Made by a program: the position numbers and the translations under genes
Notes under the pieces: generated by a model
Told to the model about the DNA's origin: nothing
Databases searched by the model: none
Seen by the model: only the letters and a program-made list of their open reading frames with translations
Part shown: positions 51,201 through 63,200 of the stretch, piece after piece
How positions within the stretch are numbered: position 1 is the first letter of the stretch
How the letters are laid out: every line of letters starts with the position of its first letter
Assembly: GCA_964019135.1 (NCBI GenBank)
Contig: OZ025264.1
Location: 744,001 to 808,000 of the forward strand
DNA length: 64,000 nt
Reading direction: 5' to 3'
From: Arenicola marina
Lineage: Eukaryota > Annelida > Polychaeta > Arenicolidae

Positions 51201-54200
51201 GTTAGTGAGTGTAGCAGCAGTACTTTACACCCTGATTACACAGTTCACACTCAGGTAATAGCTGTTAATGAGTGTAGCAGCAGTACTTTACACCCTGATT
51301 ACACAGTTCACACTCAGGTAATAGCTGTTAGTGAGTGTAGCAGCAGTACTTTACACCCTGGTTACACAGTTCACACTCAGGTAATAGCTGTTAGTGAGTG
51401 TAGCAGCAGTACTTTACACCCTGGTTACACAGTTCACACTCAGGTAATAGCTGTTAGTGAGTGTAGCAGCAGTACTTTACACCCTGATTACACAGTTCAC
51501 ACTCAGGTAACAGCTGTTAGTGAGTGTAGCAGCAGTACTTTACACCCTGATTACGCAGTTCACACTCAGGTAATAGCTGTTAATGAGTGTAGCAGCAGTA
51601 CTTTACACCCTGATTACACAGTTCACACTCAGGTAATAGCTGTTAGTGAGTGTAGCAGCAGTACTTTACACCCTGGTTACACAGTTCACACTCAGGTAAT
51701 AGCTGTTAGTGAGTGTAGCAGCAGTACTTTACACCCTGATTACACAGTTCACACTCAGGTAATAGCTGTTAGTGAGTGTAGCAGCAGTACTTTACACCCT
51801 GATTACACAGTTCACACTCAGGTAATAGCTGTTAATGAGTGTAGCAGCAGTACTTTACACCCTGATTACACAGTTCACACTCAGGTAATAGCTGTTAGTG
51901 AGTGTAGCAGCAGTACTTTACACCCTGATTACACAGTTCACACTCAGGTAATAGCTGTTAGTGAGTGTAGCAGCAGTACTTTACACCCTGGTTACACAGT
52001 TCACACTCAGGTAATAGCTGTTAGTGAGTGTAGCAGCAGTACTTTACACCCTGATTACACAGTTCACACTCAGGTAACAGCTGTTAATGAGTGTAGCAGC
52101 AGTACTTTACACCCTGATTACACAGTTCACACTCAGGTAATAGCTGTTAGTGAGTGTAGCAGCAGTACTTTACACCCTGATTACGCAGTTCACACTCAGG
52201 TAATAGCTGTTAATGAGTGTAGCAGCAGTACTTTACACCCTGATTACACAGTTCACACTCAGGTAATAGCTGTTAATGAGTGTAGCAGCAGTACTTTACA
52301 CCCTGATTACACAGTTCACACTCAGGTAATAGCTGTTAATGAGTGTAGCAGCAGTACTTTACACCCTGATTACACAGTTCACACTCAGGTAATAGCTGTT
52401 AATGAGTGTAGCAGCAGTACTTTACACCCTGATTACACAGTTCACACTCAGGTAATAGCTGTTAGTGAGTGTAGCAGCAGTACTTTACACCCTGATTACA
52501 CAGTTCACACTCAGGTAACAGCTGTTAATGAGTGTAGCAGCAGTACTTTACACCCTGATTACACAGTTCACACTCAGGTAATAGCTGTTAATGAGTGTAG
52601 CAGCAGTACTTTACACCCTGATTACACAGTTCACACTCAGGTAATAGCTGTTAATGAGTGTAGCAGCAGTACTTTACACCCTGGTTACACAGTTCACACT
52701 CAGGTAATAGCTGTTAATGAGTGTAGCAGCAGTACTTTACACCCTGGTTACACAGTTCACACTCAGGTAACAGCTGTTAATGAGTGTAGCAGCAGTACTT
52801 TACACCCTGATTACACAGTTCACACTCAGGTAATAGCTGTTAATGAGTGTAGCAGCAGTACTTTACACCCTGATTACACAGTTCACACTCAGGTAATAGC
52901 TGTTAATGAGTGTAGCAGCAGTACTTTACACCCTGATTACACAGTTCACACTCAGGTAATAGCTGTTAATGAGTGTAGCAGCAGTACTTTACACCCTGAT
53001 TACACAGTTCACACTCAGGTAATAGCTGTTAATGAGTGTAGCAGCAGTACTTTACACCCTGATTACACAGTTCACACTCAGGTAATAGCTGTTAATGAGT
53101 GTAGCAGCAGTACTTTACACCCTGATTACACAGTTCACACTCAGGTAACAGCTGTTAATGAGTGTAGCAGCAGTACTTTACACCCTGGTTACACAGTTCA
53201 CACTCAGGTAATAGCTGTTAGTGAGTGTAGCAGCAGTACTTTACACCCTGGTTACACAGTTCACACTCAGGTAATAGCTGTTAGTGAGTGTAGCAGCAGT
53301 ACTTTACACCCTGATTACACAGTTCACACTCAGGTAATAGCTGTTAGTGAGTGTAGCAGCAGTACTTTACACCCTGATTACACAGTTCACACTCAGGTAA
53401 TAGCTGTTAGTGAGTGTAGCAGCAGTACTTTACACCCTGATTACACAGTTCACACTCAGGTAACAGCTGTTAATGAGTGTAGCAGCAGTACTTTACACCC
53501 TGATTACACAGTTCACACTCAGGTAACAGCTGTTAGTGAGTGTAGCAGCAGTACTTTACACCCTGATTACACAGTTCACACTCAGGTAATAGCTGTTAGT
53601 GAGTGTAGCAGCAGTACTTTACACCCTGATTACACAGTTCACACTCAGGTAACAGCTGTTAATGAGTGTAGCAGCAGTACTTTACACCCTGATTACACAG
53701 TTCACACTCAGGTAACAGCTGTTAATGAGTGTAGCAGCAGTACTTTACACCCTGATTACACAGTTCACACTCAGGTAATAGCTGTTAGTGAGTGTAGCAG
53801 CAGTACTTTACACCCTGATTACACAGTTCACACTCAGGTAACAGCTGTTAATGAGTGTAGCAGCAGTACTTTACACCCTGATTACACAGTTCACACTCAG
53901 GTAACAGCTGTTAATGAGTGTAGCAGCAGTACTTTACACCCTGATTACACAGTTCACACTCAGGTAATAGCTGTTAATGAGTGTAGCAGCAGTACTTTAC
54001 ACCCATATTACACAGTTCACACTCAGGTAATAGCTGTTAATGAGTGTAGCAGCAGTACTTTACACCCTGATTACACAGTTCACACTCAGGTAATAGCTGT
54101 TAATGAGTGTAGCAGCAGTACTTTACACCCTGATTACACAGTTCACACTCAGGTAATAGCTGTTAGTGAGTGTAGCAGCAGTACTTTACACCCTGGTTAC

Positions 54201-57200
54201 ACAGTTCACACTCAGGTAACAGCTGTTAGTGAGTGTAGCAGCAGTACTTTACACCCTGATTACACAGTTCACACTCAGGTAATAGCTGTTAGTGAGTGTA
54301 GCAGCAGTACTTTACACCCTGATTACACAGTTCACACTCAGGTAACAGCTGTTAATCAGTGTAGCAGCAGTACTTTACACCCTGATTACACAGTTCACAC
54401 TCAGGTAATAGCTGTTAATGAGTGTAGCAGCAGTACTTTACACCCTGATTACACAGTTCACACTCAGGTAATAGCTGTTAGTGAGTGTAGCAGCAGTACT
54501 TTACACCCTGGTTACACAGTTCACACTCAGGTAATAGCTGTTAGTGAGTGTAGCAGCAGTACTTTACACCCTGGTTACACAGTTCACACTCAGGTAATAG
54601 CTGTTAGTGAGTGTAGCAGCAGTACTTTACACCCTGATTACACAGTTCACACTCAGGTAATAGCTGTTAGTGAGTGTAGCAGCAGTACTTTACACCCTGA
54701 TTACACAGTTCACACTCAGGTAATAGCTGTTAGTGAGTGTAGCAGCAGTACTTTACACCCTGATTACACAGTTCACACTCAGGTAACAGCTGTTAATGAG
54801 TGTAGCAGCAGTACTTTACACCCTGATTACACAGTTCACACTCAGGTAACAGCTGTTAGTGAGTGTAGCAGCAGTACTTTACACCCTGATTACACAGTTC
54901 ACACTCAGGTAATAGCTGTTAGTGAGTGTAGCAGCAGTACTTTACACCCTGATTACACAGTTCACACTCAGGTAACAGCTGTTAATGAGTGTAGCAGCAG
55001 TACTTTACACCCTGATTACACAGTTCACACTCAGGTAACAGCTGTTAATGAGTGTAGCAGCAGTACTTTACACCCTGATTACACAGTTCACACTCAGGTA
55101 ATAGCTGTTAGTGAGTGTAGCAGCAGTACTTTACACCCTGATTACACAGTTCACACTCAGGTAACAGCTGTTAATGAGTGTAGCAGCAGTACTTTACACC
55201 CTGATTACACAGTTCACACTCAGGTAACAGCTGTTAATGAGTGTAGCAGCAGTACTTTACGCCCTGATTACACAGTTCACACTCAGGTAATAGCTGTTAA
55301 TGAGTGTAGCAGCAGTACTTTACACCCAGATTACACAGTTCACACTCAGGTAATAGCTGTTAATGAGTGTAGCAGCAGTACTTTACACCCTGATTACACA
55401 GTTCACACTCAGGTAATAGCTGTTAATGAGTGTAGCAGCAGTACTTTACACCCTGATTACACAGTTCACACTCAGGTAATAGCTGTTAGTGAGTGTAGCA
55501 GCAGTACTTTACACCCTGGTTACACAGTTCACACTCAGGTAATAGCTGTTAGTGAGTGTAGCAGCAGTACTTTACACCCTGATTACACAGTTCACACTCA
55601 GGTAACAGCTGTTAATGAGTGTAGCAGCAGTACTTTACACCCTGATTACACAGTTCACACTCAGGTAATAGCTGTTAATGAGTGTAGCAGCAGTACTTTA
55701 CACCCTGATTACACAGTTCACACTCAGGTAATAGCTGTTAATGAGTGTAGCAGCAGTACTTTACACCCTGGTTACACAGTTCACACTCAGGTAATAGCTG
55801 TTAATGAGTGTAGCAGCAGTACTTTACACCCTGGTTACACAGTTCACACTCAGGTAACAGCTGTTAATGAGTGTAGCAGCAGTACTTTACACCCTGATTA
55901 CACAGTTCACACTCAGGTAATAGCTGTTAATGAGTGTAGCAGCAGTACTTTACACCCTGATTACACAGTTCACACTCAGGTAATAGCTGTTAATGAGTGT
56001 AGCAGCAGTACTTTACACCCTGATTACACAGTTCACACTCAGGTAATAGCTGTTAATGAGTGTAGCAGCAGTACTTTACACCCTGATTACACAGTTCACA
56101 CTCAGGTAATAGCTGTTAATGAGTGTAGCAGCAGTACTTTACACCCTGATTACACAGTTCACACTCAGGTAATAGCTGTTAATGAGTGTAGCAGCAGTAC
56201 TTTACACCCTGATTACACAGTTCACACTCAGGTAACAGCTGTTAATGAGTGTAGCAGCAGTACTTTACACCCTGGTTACACAGTTCACACTCAGGTAATA
56301 GCTGTTAGTGAGTGTAGCAGCAGTACTTTACACCCTGGTTACACAGTTCACACTCAGGTAATAGCTGTTAGTGAGTGTAGCAGCAGTACTTTACACCCTG
56401 ATTACACAGTTCACACTCAGGTAATAGCTGTTAGTGAGTGTAGCAGCAGTACTTTACACCCTGATTACACAGTTCACACTCAGGTAATAGCTGTTAGTGA
56501 GTGTAGCAGCAGTACTTTACACCCTGATTACACAGTTCACACTCAGGTAACAGCTGTTAATGAGTGTAGCAGCAGTACTTTACACCCTGATTACACAGTT
56601 CACACTCAGGTAACAGCTGTTAGTGAGTGTAGCAGCAGTACTTTACACCCTGATTACACAGTTCACACTCAGGTAATAGCTGTTAGTGAGTGTAGCAGCA
56701 GTACTTTACACCCTGATTACACAGTTCACACTCAGGTAACAGCTGTTAATGAGTGTAGCAGCAGTACTTTACACCCTGATTACACAGTTCACACTCAGGT
56801 AACAGCTGTTAATGAGTGTAGCAGCAGTACTTTACACCCTGATTACACAGTTCACACTCAGGTAATAGCTGTTAGTGAGTGTAGCAGCAGTACTTTACAC
56901 CCTGATTACACAGTTCACACTCAGGTAACAGCTGTTAATGAGTGTAGCAGCAGTACTTTACACCCTGATTACACAGTTCACACTCAGGTAACAGCTGTTA
57001 ATGAGTGTAGCAGCAGTACTTTACACCCTGATTACACAGTTCACACTCAGGTAATAGCTGTTAATGAGTGTAGCAGCAGTACTTTACACCCAGATTACAC
57101 AGTTCACACTCAGGTAATAGCTGTTAATGAGTGTAGCAGCAGTACTTTACACCCTGATTACACAGTTCACACTCAGGTAATAGCTGTTAATGAGTGTAGC

Positions 57201-60200
57201 AGCAGTACTTTACACCCTGATTACACAGTTCACACTCAGGTAATAGCTGTTAGTGAGTGTAGCAGCAGTACTTTACACCCTGGTTACACAGTTCACACTC
57301 AGGTAACAGCTGTTAGTGAGTGTAGCAGCAGTACTTTACACCCTGATTACACAGTTCACACTCAGGTAATAGCTGTTAGTGAGTGTAGCAGCAGTACTTT
57401 ACACCCTGATTACACAGTTCACACTCAGGTAACAGCTGTTAATCAGTGTAGCAGCAGTACTTTACACCCTGATTACACAGTTCACACTCAGGTAATAGCT
57501 GTTAATGAGTGTAGCAGCAGTACTTTACACCCTGATTACACAGTTCACACTCAGGTAATAGCTGTTAGTGAGTGTAGCAGCAGTACTTTACACCCTGGTT
57601 ACACAGTTCACACTCAGGTAATAGCTGTTAGTGAGTGTAGCAGCAGTACTTTACACCCTGGTTACACAGTTCACACTCAGGTAATAGCTGTTAGTGAGTG
57701 TAGCAGCAGTACTTTACACCCTGATTACACAGTTCACACTCAGGTAATAGCTGTTAGTGAGTGTAGCAGCAGTACTTTACACCCTGATTACACAGTTCAC
57801 ACTCAGGTAATAGCTGTTAGTGAGTGTAGCAGCAGTACTTTACACCCTGATTACACAGTTCACACTCAGGTAACAGCTGTTAATGAGTGTAGCAGCAGTA
57901 CTTTACACCCTGATTACACAGTTCACACTCAGGTAACAGCTGTTAGTGAGTGTAGCAGCAGTACTTTACACCCTGATTACACAGTTCACACTCAGGTAAT
58001 AGCTGTTAGTGAGTGTAGCAGCAGTACTTTACACCCTGATTACACAGTTCACACTCAGGTAACAGCTGTTAATGAGTGTAGCAGCAGTACTTTACACCCT
58101 GATTACACAGTTCACACTCAGGTAACAGCTGTTAATGAGTGTAGCAGCAGTACTTTACACCCTGATTACACAGTTCACACTCAGGTAATAGCTGTTAGTG
58201 AGTGTAGCAGCAGTACTTTACACCCTGATTACACAGTTCACACTCAGGTAACAGCTGTTAATGAGTGTAGCAGCAGTACTTTACACCCTGATTACACAGT
58301 TCACACTCAGGTAACAGCTGTTAATGAGTGTAGCAGCAGTACTTTACGCCCTGATTACACAGTTCACACTCAGGTAATAGCTGTTAATGAGTGTAGCAGC
58401 AGTACTTTACACCCAGATTACACAGTTCACACTCAGGTAATAGCTGTTAATGAGTGTAGCAGCAGTACTTTACACCCTGATTACACAGTTCACACTCAGG
58501 TAATAGCTGTTAATGAGTGTAGCAGCAGTACTTTACACCCTGATTACACAGTTCACACTCAGGTAATAGCTGTTAGTGAGTGTAGCAGCAGTACTTTACA
58601 CCCTGGTTACACAGTTCACACTCAGGTAACAGCTGTTAGTGAGTGTAGCAGCAGTACTTTACACCCTGATTACACAGTTCACACTCAGGTAATAGCTGTT
58701 AGTGAGTGTAGCAGCAGTACTTTACACCCTGATTACACAGTTCACACTCAGGTAACAGCTGTTAATCAGTGTAGCAGCAGTACTTTACACCCTGATTACA
58801 CAGTTCACACTCAGGTAATAGCTGTTAATGAGTGTAGCAGCAGTACTTTACACCCTGATTACACAGTTCACACTCAGGTAATAGCTGTTAATGAGTGTAG
58901 CAGCAGTACTTTACACCCTGATTACACAGTTCACACTCAGGTAATAGCTGTTAATCAGTGTAGCAGCAGTACTTTACACCCTGATTACACAGTTCACACT
59001 CAGGTAATAGCTGTTAATGAGTGTAGCAGCAGTACTTTACACCCTGATTACACAGTTCACACTCAGGTAATAGCTGTTAATGAGTGTAGCAGCAGTACTT
59101 TACACCCTGATTACACAGTTCACACTCAGGTAATAGCTGTTAATGAGTGTAGCAGCAGTACTTTACACCCTGATTACACAGTTCACACTCAGGTAATAGC
59201 TGTTAATGAGTGTAGCAGCAGTACTTTACACCCTGGTTACACAGTTCACACTCAGGTATTAGCTGTTAGTGAGTGTAGCAGCAGTACTTTACACCCTGAT
59301 TACACAGTTCACACTCAGGTAATAGCTGTTAATGAGTGTAGCAGCAGTACTTTACACCCTGATTACACAGTTCACACTCAGGTAACAGCTGTTAATGCGT
59401 GTAGCAGCAGTACTTTACACCCTGGTTACACAGTTCACACTCAGGTAATAGCTGTTAATGAGTGTAGCAGCAGTACTTTACACCCTGATTACACAGTTCA
59501 CACTCACCTCATTATACAGCCATTGTTGAGGACGAGTTTCATCTTCTCTATTTTACAGTTTGACTTACTTTCATTAACTGATAACTCTGAGTTTGTCATT
59601 TGTTATTTTTACTGTATTTTTAACACTCATAGTCAAAGCGAATAAAGCACACGCATTTGAGAGTCGATCCATGAGTTCCTGTGGCTGGCTTTCTGAATGC
59701 CCAATCAGCGCTGCGTCGTCAGCGAATACCAGTTCTCTTATTAGGAAGCGCCTCCGCTTGGACTTAGCGCACAATCTTGAAAGGTTGTACAGTTTCCCAT
59801 CAGATCTGGTGTGCACCCTCCGCATCCTCATCGAATGCGTGCGAATTGAGCATAGAGAAGAAGATGCCAAATAAAGTTGGCGCAAGAATACAACCCTGCT
59901 TCACGCCATTTCTGACTTGGAAGCTCTCGGACGTAGGTTCGTCGAACTGTACTGTGCTGAACGAGCATTCATGAAAGGAGCGGATAAGGTTAAGTAGTCT
60001 GCGCTGCCCAAGGAATCGATTGCATCATCCAACTGGCGAACCGAGGGAACTCTGTCCAGGTCGTTCATGACCGGCAGTCGGGGTAATGCGTCCAGCGCCG
60101 TTGCCGATACATAAGACTCGTGCGCGTACAATGAGACATATCGTTCCACCCAGCGAGACATCTGTTTGCTACGATCTGTAATCACCTCGCCATCAACATG

Positions 60201-63200
60201 ACTTTAAGGGGGTTGTTTTAGTGACCTTGGGGCCTAGGGCTTTCTTAATTCCGGTGTACTTTGCCGGCATATTACCTCTATCAGAAGCCTCGTGGATCTG
60301 CTCGCAGAGAGTTATTCAGTATTGATTGGCGCAATAACGCGCTGTTTTTTGTACTGCGTTTCTTGCCAGCCTCAGCTGTAACAGACGTGTTTGTCGGATT
60401 TTTATTGTGTTGTGTTTTTCATCTTTGGCTTCAATAACTGGTTCCATTTCTGCTGAGTGAGTGGCGAACCAAGTATTGTTATTTATCACGGCAAAAGGAT
60501 CCACCTTCCCGAAACAAGCGAAACGATATCGTATCGTATAATATCGTATAATTACAATATCGTGAATGTTGCATCCTCCTTTTTATATTGTCTGGAGCCT
60601 CCCTGGTTCCGTTGGTAAGCAGGCAGAGCTGCAGATCTCCCGGTTATGGGATCAAACCCTGTCTGGCACCTGCACCTGAGGCAGGTTTCGTGGCCTAATT
60701 TAGTTTTCAGGTGCACAAAAGTAGCATAAAACACCAACCCTTCATTTAATCTTTATATACCCGTGCTCCGCCGTATGTGAGCTTGTCGGGTTTTCTCCTA
60801 TATTTTATGTTTTTAGCGGTGTACATGTTCTACATCTTCCCTCGTTTGTGAGCTTATCGGGTTTTCTCCAATATTTTCGGTGTTTACTGATGTACAATTT
60901 CTATATCTTCCGTCGTTTGTGAGTTATCGGGTTTTCTCCAATGTTTTGCGGTGTTTAGGGGTGTACAATTTCTATATCTTCCGTCGTTTGTGAGTAATCG
61001 GGTTTTCTCCAATATTTTGCGGTGTTTAGGGGTGTACGATTTCTATATCTTCCCTCGTTTGTGAGTTATCAAGTTTTTTCCAATATTTTCGGTGTTTAGG
61101 GGTGTACATTTTCTATATCTTCCGCCGTTTGCAACTTTATCGGGTTTTCTTCAATATTTTCGGTGTTTAGGGGTGTACAATTTCTATATCTTCCGCCGTT
61201 TGTGAACTTATCGGGGTTTCTGCTATGTTTCTGGTGTTTAGCGGTGTACATCCGGCCCCTGCCCCGCGAGCAGTGGGAGCCCGCGCTGCGGATCTACCGC
61301 GGCGTCTTCCTCACCATCCTCTGCATGTTCCTGCTCGGCCTCAACACGTACGGCTGGCGCACCTCAGGTGTCAACCACGTGCTCATCTTCGAGCTCGACC
61401 CCCGAGACCACCTGACGCATCAACAGTTGCTGGAGGTGAGTGTGTGTGGAGGGGGGTGAAAGGGATCGGAGGGGGGGGGGGTCAGTTGTTACATCGTTGT
61501 TATATCTGGAGTCAGAACAAAAGAGCGGGTAGCGGTTTTATTTGGGCTAATCATGTGAAATAAAAGCGAGATGGAGTAGCCAAAACAATGTACGGTAGAC
61601 TTTTTTATTAGCGGAGTCGATAATATTATGATCGAAAGGTGGCGCATGAACCTACAACTGCAGACCGACATGGTGCAGGTTCACACGTCACCTGTGTCTT
61701 GCCTCGATCCACCTGTTTCATATCAGTGTCAACTCTCCTGGGAGCGGTGTCTCCCATTTGTTCTTAACAGTCTCCTGAAAAAAATCGATCAATGTCTGAC
61801 GAGTTACAGTGCCTCAAAACTTCTGAGTCTGAGTCTGTACATATTTTACACCATAAAATGACATTCTATGCAATTCCTGTTGTAATACGTCATACATATC
61901 AATAGGGTTCGGCCTTTGTTTCGTTGCAGATCGCCTGTTTGTTTGCCGTCATTTGGTCGCTCAGTATCCTGGCATTCTTGTTCAGCCCGGAGATCAACAT
62001 CCCGGGTCTAGTGAACCCCCTGTGTCTTGTGGTCTTTTGTGTCCTCTACCTCCTCAACCCGATCCACATTCTCCACTTTAAGGCCCGTCGCTGGCTCCTC
62101 AGGGTCCTGGTAAGTTAACACGCTGCCCCTGCTGACCCTCCTATGCCTGACGAATGATCTCTTTTACTGTACATACATATAAATATTTTCTGTTCCAAAG
62201 GACATGACCCTGACTTGTCAGACTGACAGACAGGTGCGTCTCGTCGTTTTTTGTGTTTAAAATGTTATTGATTTATTTTAGATGTTACCAATATTGAACT
62301 CAGGTGTGAAGGATCACCATAAGTGTTGCTTTCTTGTGTACTACGTCACCAAAACTGGGCCATAGCCATAGTCATTCGTAAAAATATAGGTAGACGTATC
62401 CAATAAATTTTGAAAAAAAAGTCTTTTGTATTGATAATACTATAATAGTAGTATGAATAGCTGTATGAACATCTTTAATTTTTTATCTTCCTCGTTTTAG
62501 TTAACGCGTCCTGTATCGGTAATAAACTTTTCTTTCTACGTTTTTTTTCACGGCTCCGCGTTGTTCGCATTTGTCTTCCAGTTCCGTATTTTCACGGCGC
62601 CGTTTCACCACGTGGGGTTCGCTGACTTCTGGCTGGCCGACCAGCTGAACAGTCTGACCATGGTACTACTCGACCTACAGTACCTCATCTGTTTCTATGC
62701 AGTCGAAGTGGAGTGGCTTAACTACTGTGAGTGTCTACACTGCTACCAAGCACATGGCAAGAACTACAGCCTGTCTATAATAAATTTACTCGTACATTAA
62801 AAGCCTTTAGGCCTATTGTCCTCAATGTAAACTAATTTAAATTTACAGACTGGCTACACTGTTACCATGTGCTGGTAATAAACTACAGTCTCTCTAGGCT
62901 GTTACCATGTGCTGGCAATGAACTACAGTCTGTCTAGACTATTACCATGTGCTGGCAATGAACTACAGTCTGTCTAGACTATTACCATGTGCTGGCAATG
63001 AACTATAGTCTGTCTAGACGGTTACAATGTGCTGGCAATGAACTATAGTCTGTCTAGACTGTTAGCAAGTGCTGGCAATGAACTATAGTCTGTCTAGACG
63101 GTTACCATGTGCTGGCAATGAACTATAGTCTGTCTAGACTGTTACCATGTGCTGGCAATGAACTATATTCTGTCTAGACTGTTAGCAAGTGCTGGCAATG

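Noticed and set aside
59593-59974. Plus-strand open frames opposite the LINE
   Set aside because: They are shadows of the minus-strand reverse transcriptase remnant.
60591-60665. A tRNA gene on the plus strand
   Set aside because: A- and B-box-like words are present, but the cloverleaf is not closed and a SINE body follows.
61163-61241. Extension of XPR1 exon 8 upstream to an in-frame ATG
   Set aside because: This part is the 71-bp intronic array; joining exon 7 at 61242 restores the conserved AAVY segment and the frame.
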